From contig CALSCP010000307.1 of NCBI GenBank assembly GCA_943704425.1, positions 1-61,893 on the forward strand: DNA of 61,893 nucleotides, written 5' to 3'. Every line of letters starts with the position of its first letter. The first letter of the stretch is position 1. The position numbers and the translations under genes are program-made. Below the pieces are notes generated by a model. That model had not been told where the DNA came from. It did not search any database and worked only from the letters and a program-made list of their open reading frames with translations. Below, one piece after another: positions 35,087-51,315 of the stretch. Origin of the DNA: Ministeria vibrans ATCC 50519 (lineage: Eukaryota; Opisthokonta; Filasterea).

Positions 35087-37288
35087 ATGTCAACGCGGAA
35101 ACGACGTCGTTTGGGCTCGCGGGCAACACGTGCGTACTCGGCAACGTGTGGGGGCGAGGCGGAGGCGCAGGAGGAGCTGGCAGACGCCGAATGGATGCCC
35201 GATCGCGGTTCGCTGCAGTTTCGTCTGCGCGAAAAGGGTCAGCTCTGCGACGTGACCGTTGTGGTCGAGGGACAGAATTTCTTGTGCCATCGCATCGTGT
35301 TGGCCGGCGCAAGCGAATACTTCCAAAAGTCGTTCACAGGCGACTTTGAAGATTCTCAGAAAACGTCGCTTGAACTCAACGACTTGACTGCCGCCACGTT
35401 CCACAGCCTCCTGCGCTTCATGTACACCGGTGCGTGCGACGTCAACTCCGAGACGGTTGCTGAAGTGCTTGCCGCCGCGGACCGGTACGTTGTGCTGCCG
35501 CTGCGCGACCTGTGCGGACAGTACCTGGCGCGCCACCTCTGCATCGCCAACTGCAACACCGTCTGGTCCATTGCCGAGTCCACCGGCATGACCTCGCTCG
35601 TCAAAATGTGCCAGGAGAAGGCCTTGGAACTGTTTGGTGACCTCATCGTGCACGAGTCCTTCTTCTACATGGACGCAGAGCGTCTCGACTCGCTGTTGCG
35701 CAGTGACCAGCTCGATGCAGACGAAGAGTGCGTCTTCCTCGCCCTTGTCGCCTGGGCACGCTTCCATGACACCACCGCCTCGGGAGAACCCATTCCGTCG
35801 GCTGCCGCCTTGGCCGTCAGTGCCGTCTCCAACGTCAACGCACTTCACCAGGCTGCTGGTCCCGACCTCAATGTCGAACGCCTCCTTGAAGCGCCCATTT
35901 TCGACCGACCCGCCTTTATGACGCCCACCAAGCCGGCTCTCCTCACTCGCTCCTCGGCTCTCAACACTCACACCTCTTTTAGCCCAAGTACAGCTTCAAC
36001 CTCAACGGCAGCATTGCTAGCTTCTGCAGCCGAGCCAGCATCAGTCGAGGCGGACGACGATGTTCCCGTTGCCGGCAGTAACGCATGCAAAAACAACACC
36101 CAGCAGGACCAGTTACAACAACAACAACAGCAACAACAACAACAGCAGCAACAGCAGCAGCAGCAGCAGTACCAATTCAATGACTCTAACTGTCCGGTGC
36201 TACCGGGTGCGCGCCTCAACGATCTCGATCAATTGTTGCCCCTGTTGCGCTTCCCACTGATGCGCTCAAAGTTTCTCACGCTCGTCGAGCGCTCGTCCAC
36301 CTTCATGGACTGTCCCATTGCCAAGGACCTTCTGCTTGAGGCCTACCGCTACCACGACTGCGGGCGGTGGAACCACGACCTGGCCTCGCCGCGCACCATC
36401 CGTCGCATGTATCAGTACCAGTGGGTCTATGTGTTGGGCGGCGAAGACGACACCGACAGCAACTTTGCGACGGTGGAGCGTTTGAATCCACTCATTGGTA
36501 CGTGGGAGCGTGTGGCGTCGCTAAAGACGGCACGGCATGGGTGTCGTGCTGCGGCCATTGGGCGCGATGTGTATGCGTTTGGGGGCCACAACGGCAAGGA
36601 ATACCTCAGCTCGGTGGAGAAACTATCGCTGGGCGGCAGTGGCGCAGCGGAGTGGGCTGAGGTACGGCCAATGCTGGTGCGGCGGCACTCGTGTGCATCC
36701 GCCGTGCTCGATGGTCTGCTGTATGTCGTTGGTGGGGAGACAAATGATGGGCGCTTTGTGACGACAGGCGAGGTGTACTCGCCGCAGGAGAACACCTGGA
36801 CGGCCATTGCCGACCTGGGCAAGGAGCGATGTAACTGCGCCGCAGCGGCACTCGATGGCTTTGTCTATGTCATTGGCGGTGAGGACAACACTGACTCGGC
36901 CTTGGACGTGGTACAGCGGTACAATCCGCGCACGAGCCGCTGGGAAGATATGCGGTCGATGCTGGTGCGTCGTGCCTACTCGGCGGCCGCCGTCGTCGAT
37001 GGCTTCCTGTATGCCATTGGCGGCGTCACCGGCAACGGCGACTCGGTGGCCACCGTTGAGCGCTACGACCCGCGTCTCAATACCTGGACCATGGTGGCAC
37101 CGACCAATGTGTGTCGCAGTGGCTCTGCCGTCTGCGTGACCAACGGGGAAATTTACCTTTTTGGTGGTTACGACGGCAAGGCCTGTCTCAACTCTGTCGA
37201 GCGCTACAACGTCGCCCAGGACTCCTGGGAGCTCATTGCTTCCATGATGCAGATTCGAAATTTGTGTGGCGCGTGTGCGTGCCGTTAG
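35087..37288 (+). CDS. BTB-BACK-Kelch protein (KLHL type)
   Basis: A single exon, 733 aa. The BTB domain lies near residues 45-150 (GQLCDVTVVVEGQNFLCHRI, VLAGASEYFQKSF, LLRFMYTGA). The BACK domain runs from about 150 (LCGQYLARHLCIANCNTVWS, ESFFYMDAERLDSLLRSDQL). A low-complexity insert with an 18-residue Gln run (about 342-362) splits BACK; its second half resumes at LLPLLRFPLMRSKFL. Six Kelch blades fill 440-733 (YVLGGEDD, YAFGGHNG, YVVGGETND, YVIGGEDN, YAIGGVTGN, YLFGGYDG). Such proteins are usually substrate adaptors of CUL3 ubiquitin ligases. The target is unknown. No introns, unlike most neighbours. Confidence 0.93.
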   Translation: MSTRKRRRLGSRATRAYSATCGGEAEAQEELADAEWMPDRGSLQFRLREKGQLCDVTVVVEGQNFLCHRIVLAGASEYFQKSFTGDFEDSQKTSLELNDLTAATFHSLLRFMYTGACDVNSETVAEVLAAADRYVVLPLRDLCGQYLARHLCIANCNTVWSIAESTGMTSLVKMCQEKALELFGDLIVHESFFYMDAERLDSLLRSDQLDADEECVFLALVAWARFHDTTASGEPIPSAAALAVSAVSNVNALHQAAGPDLNVERLLEAPIFDRPAFMTPTKPALLTRSSALNTHTSFSPSTASTSTAALLASAAEPASVEADDDVPVAGSNACKNNTQQDQLQQQQQQQQQQQQQQQQQQYQFNDSNCPVLPGARLNDLDQLLPLLRFPLMRSKFLTLVERSSTFMDCPIAKDLLLEAYRYHDCGRWNHDLASPRTIRRMYQYQWVYVLGGEDDTDSNFATVERLNPLIGTWERVASLKTARHGCRAAAIGRDVYAFGGHNGKEYLSSVEKLSLGGSGAAEWAEVRPMLVRRHSCASAVLDGLLYVVGGETNDGRFVTTGEVYSPQENTWTAIADLGKERCNCAAAALDGFVYVIGGEDNTDSALDVVQRYNPRTSRWEDMRSMLVRRAYSAAAVVDGFLYAIGGVTGNGDSVATVERYDPRLNTWTMVAPTNVCRSGSAVCVTNGEIYLFGGYDGKACLNSVERYNVAQDSWELIASMMQIRNLCGACACR

Positions 37289-37688
37289 CCGGGCGAAGTG
37301 ATAATGTGAGTGAGAAACATAAACACAAACAAGATCAATAAAAAAAATAGACAGGAAATTATAGATAATTATATAATCTTAGAAAGTGGTTCTGAGCTGT
37401 TTGTGTTGTCGCTTTTCGTTTGTGATTGAATTGTCTTCTTCTTCTATATTTTTTGAATCTTCGTACGCTTGCTGCGAAAGCGTATAGGTGGGTATATGGG
37501 TGCTACATCTTCTTCACTTCTTGGGACTACCGGCTAGCCTATGGCGGAAGCATTGTATAACTCTTCATTGTATTATATTGAACCGTTTACTTGATCTTGA
37601 TTTTCACGTTTTTTTTCTTCACTTTTTTGAGTTGAATAGTTTTTTATTTTCACTTGTAGACAGGAAATGCTTCACAATCGGCCAAAGT
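37289..37688. other. Intergenic, no gene seen
   Basis: A 400-base AT-rich spacer. A 79-codon frame overlaps the first exon of the next gene but its upstream part looks random. Probable 3' UTR of the Kelch gene and promoter of the methyltransferase. Confidence 0.45.
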
Positions 37689-39066
37689 ATGGGAATGTCG
37701 CGATCGTTTGCGAGCGTGTACCTGTGACGCTGACACACACACCCAACCACACACACACACTCACCCTTCAGAAATGGCGCAACAGGCATTGATTGGGCGT
37801 CGGTCTCTCTGGCGCGGAAGCACCAGCGGCGAGTGTTCCACCTTGGTGGAGGGTTGCTGCCGAGACACGCAGTGTACATCCGAGAACTCTCGTTGGCCGA
37901 TGGTGTACGAAAAGCGATTCCATGCAAAAATATATTCGTTGACACTCTCTGTTCGCGCGCAGGCGTTGGGTTGCGCCATGTGGGACGGGGGAGTGGTGCT
38001 GACGCGCATTGTGTATGAGAACGCGCAGGTGTTTCGCGGGGCCCGTGTGCTTGAGCTGGGCAGTGGCTGCGGCCTTACCGGCCTGGTGTGTGCGCGCTTT
38101 GCCGAGTCCGTCGTGCTCACCGACTACATTGTCAAAGTGGTGGAGAACCTAGAGTACAATGTTGCACTCAACTCGCGCAACGACGACTCTGATTGCGACA
38201 GTGGCAGCGACAGCGACGACGATGCCGTCAGCTATCCGTCCAGCGTCGATTCAGTGCCCTTTCGGAAACACATTGCCTCGGTAATACGCGTCGGGCCACT
38301 CGACTGGGATCGTGTAGGCGAAGAGGGCGATGGCGATGCAACGACGACACGACAAGTCGCATGTACAGCAGTCGCCCAGTCAACGCGCACCAGCAGCCAG
38401 CCGTGGCAGCACTGTGCAACCTGCTTCCCGTCAGACCCCGACTGCGGTTGCTGCGTTCCCTGTGCCACCTCATGTCACAGGTACTCCCTCCTTGCTCCTC
38501 CTGACACACATACATTGTGTATCATGTTTTCTCACATACGTCTTCTGCACAGTGGCCACACACTTGGCGAAGTACAGCATAGTCGCTTTCGCTGCGACTG
38601 CTACGAGTCTGACGCGTGCCATCTCAGTGCCCCTCCCAACATCACCCTTGCCCCCCACTCTGCCTCTGTTATCCTTGGTGCCGAGCTCATCTACTCACTC
38701 CTGGCCATTGACTCTCTTGTGCGCACCATCTCTCGCTTTCTCAGCCCCGATGGCATTTTTTACCATCTTCTGTCCCAAGATCGAGACGTAAGGCCACATT
38801 TTAATCCGAGGATTACCAGGAGCAAAACAACCATACCGTGTGTTTGTCTATTTGGGGTTGTTTAGGGTGTGTCGGCGTTTGTGGAGCGTATGAAACAAGA
38901 GGGTTTCATCGTGGAGAGTGCGCTGGTTCCCGGACGATTCACTGAGCACTTGGAGACTCGCAAGTGGCGCCACCAGAGCGACGAGGTGTATCGCCTTTGG
39001 TCCTTTCGTACAAGTCCCGATGCGCCCTTTCCAAGCCCTGAACGTATCCTTTCGAATGAGGACTGA
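37689..39066 (+). CDS. METTL21-like (Methyltransf_16) protein methyltransferase
   Basis: Five exons: 37689-37717, 37772-37904, 37963-38480, 38553-38787 and 38866-39066, 371 aa. The N-terminus (MGMSRSFASV) was found by phase matching and is the least certain part. LGCAMWDGGVVLTRIV corresponds to the GxxxWxxxxxL entry of this family. Motif I is VLELGSGCGLTGLVCARF, the acidic post-I loop is VVLTDY, and a later motif reads VILGAELIYS. The C-terminal strand (FIVESALVPG) closes the Rossmann fold. A long insert (about 120-260) contains an acidic Asp/Ser run and a Cys/His-rich stretch not typical of METTL21. Members methylate lysines on chaperones or translation factors. The substrate here is unknown. 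Confidence 0.8.
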
Positions 39067-39141
39067 CACGATTCATTTTGTAAACAAACGACTTGTACAT
39101 CAACAATTTACAATAGTCACTATTCAATAATATCATATTCT

Positions 39142-41509
39142 ATGGGCTTCTTTCGGGACATTCTCGTCTTGAAGTCTAGTGAGTGTACGGCGGAAGTTTT
39201 GTGCTGCTCTTTGTTTTGAATTTAGTTTTGTTTTAACATTAACTGCAGCTCTCGATTTTCTCTTATTTGATATTTCACAATTTTTACTTTGTTCTTGTTT
39301 GATTGACGATTACCCTTGGCTGGTCATGGAGGAATGCCTCCGCGTGCACCGGCACCCTCTGTTCCACGGTGCAGGGAGTGCGTCGGCCGGGGCACTGCTG
39401 CGCGACCGTCTCTGGCTGGACATCCTGGAACAGCTCATGCCTGCGGTACCCCCCCTCCCCCCATGCCGCACACGTCTTGCACCCTGCCCCGGCGTGTCCC
39501 CGCTGGCTCCCTGTGCGTTTGCACGAACCCTTATCCCATTCACAAGTCGTTTTCATTCGTCACCTTTCTTTCACCCACACTCACTCACTCACTCACTCAC
39601 TCACTCACCCACTCACGCACACATGCACATGCATGCATTCTTCCAGGTCTACGAAGACATCCACGGGCACCTGTGCCCTGAGAGTGTTCCTCCCATCAAC
39701 AAGGTACACCGCGCAAACACGCACATTTCCATCGCAACTCATAACTGCTCTTTGCCGCCCCTCCTCTGCCCATCTAGCTGTTCCAAGCCTTTGAAAACAA
39801 CCCTGTCATGGCCGCCTTTGTGGCCCTCTCGCAGTGGAACCGGCGACAAACGCACGACGAAGAGCTACCGGTATGAAGCGAGAGACTCCCTCTCCGCCCT
39901 CACTCCCGCTTGGCTTTGTGTAGGCCTTTGAATGGGATATTTTCATCCCTCGACGACTCGATCCCACCTCACGATACACAATTGCACAGTACGTTTGTTT
40001 TGTTTTGTACAAAAGAAACGGAATACTACACATGTGTATGTAATGTGGATTTGTGTGTATGTGTGTGTGTGTGTAGAACGACCATCATTGCACACGGAAA
40101 TTTCATCAACGCCTCCATGGCATACGTTGGGCGCGACATGATCAACGTTGTCAGCAAACTGTCCTTCATCGATGGCGGCGGACTGTCTCCGCCCGCATGG
40201 ATGGATGTGTACGCGCGTGCGTTGCTGCTGGGCACCGATCGCACGGTGCCGCCGACACAGTTCTCCATGGATGAGGCTGTTCAGCTGCACGCCGAGACCT
40301 TTCCTGGCGATCGCTTCCGTGTGGGCTTTGATGTCAAGCAAGCACAGCCAGAGTATGTACCATTCTTCTCCTCCCCCTCTCCCTCCGAATTGTACTAATT
40401 CTTTACCCTTTTTCCTGTTTGCGTAGACAAATCGACGAACTTCAGAGCGAACTCTCGGCACATGGAATCCAAGTGCGCCTCATCTCATGGTTTAAAAGCG
40501 CACAGCTGCGGCGTATAACGCCGCGCGAGGGCACACGACGGTGTCGAGTGTTCCACTTTGCAAACGAGGCAGTGCGTGCGCTGAAGCGAGGAGAGTGGGT
40601 GGGAGACGCGGTCTTCTTCAATGGGGCGTCACTGATCAAGGAGCCGCTGGGAGTGGGGCGGGTGCTAGTGAAGCTCATGGGGGCGCTGACTGGTGGCGGC
40701 AGCAGCAGCAGCGGGGGTCGGAGGCGACGCAGGCGCAGCGGAGACCAGTCGAGCGATGTGTATGGCGATGACGATGGAGAGCAGGAGGAGGAGGAGGAGG
40801 AGGAGGAGGAGCAGGAGGAGCGTTATGGACTCGAGCTGGACAATATGAGCATTACTTCGTCGGTGCAGTCACAGACAGCAACCACGACCAACGCTGACGT
40901 TACTGTCACCACCACCGATAGCAGCACTCTCTCCGACGTCTCCACTGCTTCCACCGCGACCTCCGCCTCGTCCGCGCGCTCATCCATTTTCGTTGAGCGC
41001 TACTCCCTCAACACCCCTGTAATTGCTGCACTCTCCGCCGCACTGCGCTCTTGGTCCAATGCGAACCCATCGGCCCTGCACCCGCCCGATGTGGGCATAT
41101 ACCTGCAAGAGGCTTCGCTCGACACGCACGCCTATCGACTCATTGCCGGTACTTTATCGACACGAGTCTTTTTTTTTCTCACTCACTCACTCAAACACCA
41201 TAAAGACTCATACATGCACGACAGACGCTGTTTCTTTCTTTCGCCTTTCTTTCGCACACTTACCTCCCTCTCTTTCTCTCTCTCTTTCTTCTCTTCCTCT
41301 GTTTTTTTCTCGGACGGGTTCGATATGTAGGGGCATGCAACCGTCACGCAGACATCATTACGCTGGGACTCTCGTGGGGCGGCGTCAACGGCCTCGTCGA
41401 CGCTTCTCTCGTGCCCTCTCTCTTCTCGTCCACCACTGGCCGTGGCGTTCAGTGGTTTCTTGACGCTCGTGTCCTCACTGGAAACCTCTTTACAGGCTCA
41501 TCGAAGTAA
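39142..41509 (+). CDS. Unrecognised protein, 541 aa
   Basis: Eight exons join in phase: 39142-39178, 39249-39445, 39647-39703, 39778-39870, 39924-39988, 40077-40352, 40427-41148 and 41331-41509. The N-terminus MGFFRDILVL is followed by a hydrophobic stretch (LDFLLFDISQFLLCSCLI). The body has ordered-looking segments (MAAFVALSQWNRRQTHDEEL, FEWDIFIPRRLDP, TIIAHGNFINASMAYVGRDM, GDAVFFNGASLIKEPLGVGR). A low-complexity insert with a long Glu run follows (40780-40830 region). It ends with ADIITLGLSWGGVNGLVDAS. The consistent phases and composition say it is real. I recognise no family and propose no function. Confidence 0.65.
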
Positions 41510-41679
41510 CAGAATAGTCACGCACATTTATCTTGCACAACACACTTGTTTAGTCAAATGATTTCTCACTTGTACTCTTATACACCAAAATGAATAATAT
41601 AATGAATTCTGAGTGAAACATTGTCACACATCATGAAATCATATATATATATATATATACGCACGCACACACAAACGAA

Positions 41680-43557
<1,878 letters not shown>

Positions 43558-43674
43558 CGGAATGACAATTAAGAAAAATATGATTGTTTCAATTTTTGTT
43601 AAATGGGATCTCTCGGAAATGAGAAGGATGTGTGATTTAATTATTGTAAAAAAAGTTTAACTTTTTTTTTTGAG

Positions 43675-43841
43675 ATGAGTGTCTCTCCCAAGGAGCTCCA
43701 GGCATTGCTGCCGCTACTATCGTCGCCGGGAAGCAAGCTGGAAGAGATTTCTCAGTTGTTCGACAAAACCTTTTCTCGCTCAGATCACTTTCGTCTCTGT
43801 TGTGCATTGGTGCGGAAACGAGCGCAACAAACAGTCCCCAC

Positions 43842-43883
<42 letters not shown>

Positions 43884-46698
43884 GTGTGTGTGTGTGCATT
43901 ATATACATAATATACATTATATATAGTATTATGTGTGACTTTGCTCGTCGCGCTAACGATCGTTTTTCACCAGAGCGTGTTGCTTGAGGAAAAGGACATC
44001 CTCAGTGGCGACGGAGAGCGCCTTGTGTCGCTCTTCCTGCTGTACCATGCGTACAGCGACGTGCCCATGCAGAGCAACCCCTTCCTGGCCGTCGTCGTCG
44101 CCATGGCTGCGCGTCTGTCGCCCAGTCTGCTGGGCACCGGCGAATCCTTCATGGTCATTCGTCTGCTTGATCTCATCCGCTTTCCGCCCCAGCCTGCCCT
44201 CCGCCTTCACTCCTCCGTCCTCGATCTCACCCCTGCCGAGGTATCCAGCTCATCGCTCGCCCTCATTTCGTCTCTCTCTTCCATCACAATCACATTCATC
44301 TTTTTTTTTTCTGTATCACTGTGCAGATTTGTGTCATGGGCGCTCAGCTTCCCATTGCGCTCCCCTCTCAATTCGATGCGATTGTCGCGCTTGTGCATGC
44401 TCAAACGGCCAAGCTCCCTCTCTCATGCTCACGCGATCTGTACACGGTCGTTGCGACACCAACACCGGCACAGGGCACATCGTACACTTTGGACGCAGCA
44501 GCGACGCTCGCCAAGGATGCGTCAAGCCTCCTCTGCGACACACGCGTTCTCTACTCGTCAGCTCCTCCCCCCATGATCCGGCCAGTGCCCTCGCTCTACC
44601 CGTGTGAGCAAGACGAGATGCCCTGGCTGCATGTGCCCGCCGTCAATCATGCCATTCAGTGGGACTCCACCATGTGCCTCGACAGCTCCGATCCAAACAC
44701 CGCTCAAACTCTTCTGACCATGGAAAAGGCTTTCAAGACCCCCCTCTCGCCAGCTCAGCAGAGCCAAGTGCTGGCCGAACTCGACCGCAACCCGGCCCTC
44801 GTCTATCACATTGGCCTTACACCAGCCAATCTGCCCTCTCTCGTCCAGCTCAATCGAATGGTCGCCCTTGAGATTCTTCTTCACCTTATCTCCCGCCAGC
44901 AAATGACCGAGTAATAATTCTTGTTTCGTTCAGGCCACTTGATTCATTCTGTCCTTTGCATATGCATATACATATTAATTATTATAGTATGATGTTCTCT
45001 TCACACACTCATGCTCTTTTTCTCCTCCCTCATGTTCACTCGCGCAACTATTGTTCCCACTCACTCACGCTCACTCACTCACTCACTCTCTCTCTTTCTC
45101 TCTGCTTCTCAGGTTCTTCAGTGCACTGGTGAACATGGAGCCCACACTGCAGTCCATGGAGGTTGTCAGTGGTCTCACCCAGCGCGTCGAGCTTCCTCCC
45201 GAACTGCTTCATTTCTACATCACAAACTGCATTGCCCACTGTGAATCCACCGATGACAAAGTCCGACAGGCTCGCAAAGTCAAACTTGTACGCACAATAT
45301 CTACACTCTTTCGTGGCTTACTCGTTCTCACTGCGTCTGTAGGTGTGTGTGTTTCTTGCGTCGCTCATTCTGCACAAGATCATTCGCGTGCAGGACCTGA
45401 GTCCCGAAGTCGAGACTTTTTGCATTGCGCAGGGCACTCCTGTGACGTACGCTTGTGGTCTTGCGCGGCCCATTGACTCTGCGGTGCATTCCAGCACTCT
45501 TTGTCTACCGAGTGTCTTGGGGTGTTCACGTAACCCTGCGCGTGTCCTGTTGGGTGCACAGGTGTCGCAGTGGATGGACCGCGGAGTGCGGCGTGTGATT
45601 GAGCTCACTCTCCAGGACGGCCGTCTTCTTCGCTGCACTCCTGACCACCGTGTTTTGCTCAGTGGTGCTGATCAGTGGTGTCCCGCCGGTGCGCTTCAGC
45701 CGGGAACGCGCATTCGCGTCGGACTCGAGGCGCCTTGTGACGATCCCGATTCCGACACTGCCGATTACCTTGCATTTGACTTCAACGGTCACCTTCCCAC
45801 CGGCAAGGCCGTGCACCATCAATCACAGCTGCACCCTCAACAGCATCGACATCAACACCGAGAGCGCTGTCTTGCTCTTGCGCGTCTCCTCGGTGCCGAT
45901 ATCGACGATGTATCGATTCTCCGGTCCACTATCGATCGGGCTTGCCTCGAAGCCGATCGCGCTCTTGTGAGCGACAGCAGCAACACCATCGCTCACAGCG
46001 ACACCCGTAACGCATGGCAGCCTGCCCTCTCTACCGCGTCCCTCTTCTCGCTACTCAGCGACACCGCCTGTCCCTTGCCCGTTGTCCGTGAGTTCCTTGC
46101 CGCTCTCTGTGGCCGCATTGCTCTTGTCCCTACCCTCACACCAACTGGGTTCCTTAATGACCAAACCACAGTGCTCGTTCCCCTTCCGCGCACCGTTGCA
46201 TCCACGACCCTTGTCAATCTATTTGCGCGGTGTGGCGTCACGGTGCAGTCGCACAACCAACCTACACCATCGTCGCGAAGTGACACGCCTACCTTCCTCT
46301 CCATCGTCGACACGCACACATTTCTCCACTCCATCGGACTACGCTACTGTCTTGCACACTGGCACACCCTGTCTATTGCCATTGCCTACCAGCGCACCCT
46401 CACCCGCTCCCCCGACCTTCCCCTCACCCCCGCCGCCTTCCTCTCCACCACTCTCCCCACATTCTCCCACCCCCAGTCCTCTCCCTCCACTCTCTCTCTT
46501 GCCGTCGAATCCGTCCGCGACATCGGCCAGTGCCTTCCCGTCTACGACCTCTCCGTGCCCTCCGTTGAGTCCTTTGTTGCATCTGGCATTGTCGTGCACA
46601 ACTGCCTCCAGTTCAGTCGGATACGAGAAGCTCACAGTCTGCTCAAGTCCCTCCGATCAGGCGCTAATGAGTCTTCCTCATCGACAACTCCAAAATAG
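43675..46698 (+). CDS. CNOT11: CCR4-NOT subunit 11 (CNOT11) precursor containing an intein
   Basis: Five exons: 43675-43809, 43974-44240, 44327-44910, 45113-45287 and 45343-46698, an 838-residue precursor. The host is clear CNOT11: MPWLHVPAVNHAIQWDSTMC, AFKTPLSPAQQSQVLAELDR, VYHIGLTPANLPSLVQLN, FFSALVNMEPTLQSMEVV, LPPELLHFYITNCIAHCE, VCVFLASLILHKIIRVQDL. Within the last exon, after EVETF (residue 413), a 394-residue insert begins with Cys and ends HN, then the host resumes CLQFSRIREAHSLLK. Human CNOT11 reads continuously through this point (FCIEFSRIREA). Removing the insert leaves a normal protein of 444 aa. CNOT11 joins CNOT10 on the N-terminus of CNOT1 in the deadenylase complex. It is divergent to the glycosyltransferase (117 bases). 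Confidence 0.94.
45421..46602 (+). mobile_element. Intein inserted in CNOT11
   Basis: A 394-codon in-frame insert with the Hint-fold signatures of a class 1 intein. Block A is CIAQGTPVTYACG with nucleophile Cys1. Block B is CTPDHRVL, with the TxxH that assists the first N-S shift; just upstream lies WMDRGVRRVIELTLQDGR. Blocks F/G are PVYDLSVPSVESFVASGIVV followed by HN, with penultimate His and terminal Asn. The +1 extein residue is Cys. All splicing residues are intact. The centre has degenerate remnants of a LAGLIDADG endonuclease (LALARLLGADIDD; VVREFLAALCGRIA) and a GLRYCLAHW block. The second motif has lost its acidic residue, so homing is probably dead. There are no GT-AG ends at the boundaries, so it is not an intron. 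Confidence 0.93.
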
Positions 46699-46813
46699 TG
46701 ACGAAATACACATCAAAAAATACACAGGGCTGGTCAAAAATACAATGACAGCAGAGAGAGAAAAAAGAAAAGAAAAAAAGTGTGTGTTGTTGTGTGTATG
46801 CAATTCAAATGCG

Positions 46814-51206
<4,393 letters not shown>

Positions 51207-51315
51207 GCGTCGGATATACGAAAAGTGTCAACCCGATTCGGATACAACAATAATTTTTTGAATGAATATTGAATACTGAATAGATTATCAACAAGAAGAA
51301 ACCGATTTTTTTTTA

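Noticed and set aside
37773-37900. Start at ATG 37773 for the METTL gene
   Set aside because: That frame gives a Cys-rich N-terminus with no family match; the frame with FHLGGGLLPRHAVYIRELSL joins in phase through a GTACGA donor and an upstream exon.
45421-46602. Insert in CNOT11 as a spliceosomal intron or lineage-specific loop
   Set aside because: No GT-AG ends, fully open for 394 codons, and it carries the intein A, B and F/G motifs at exactly the boundaries of the conserved host motif.
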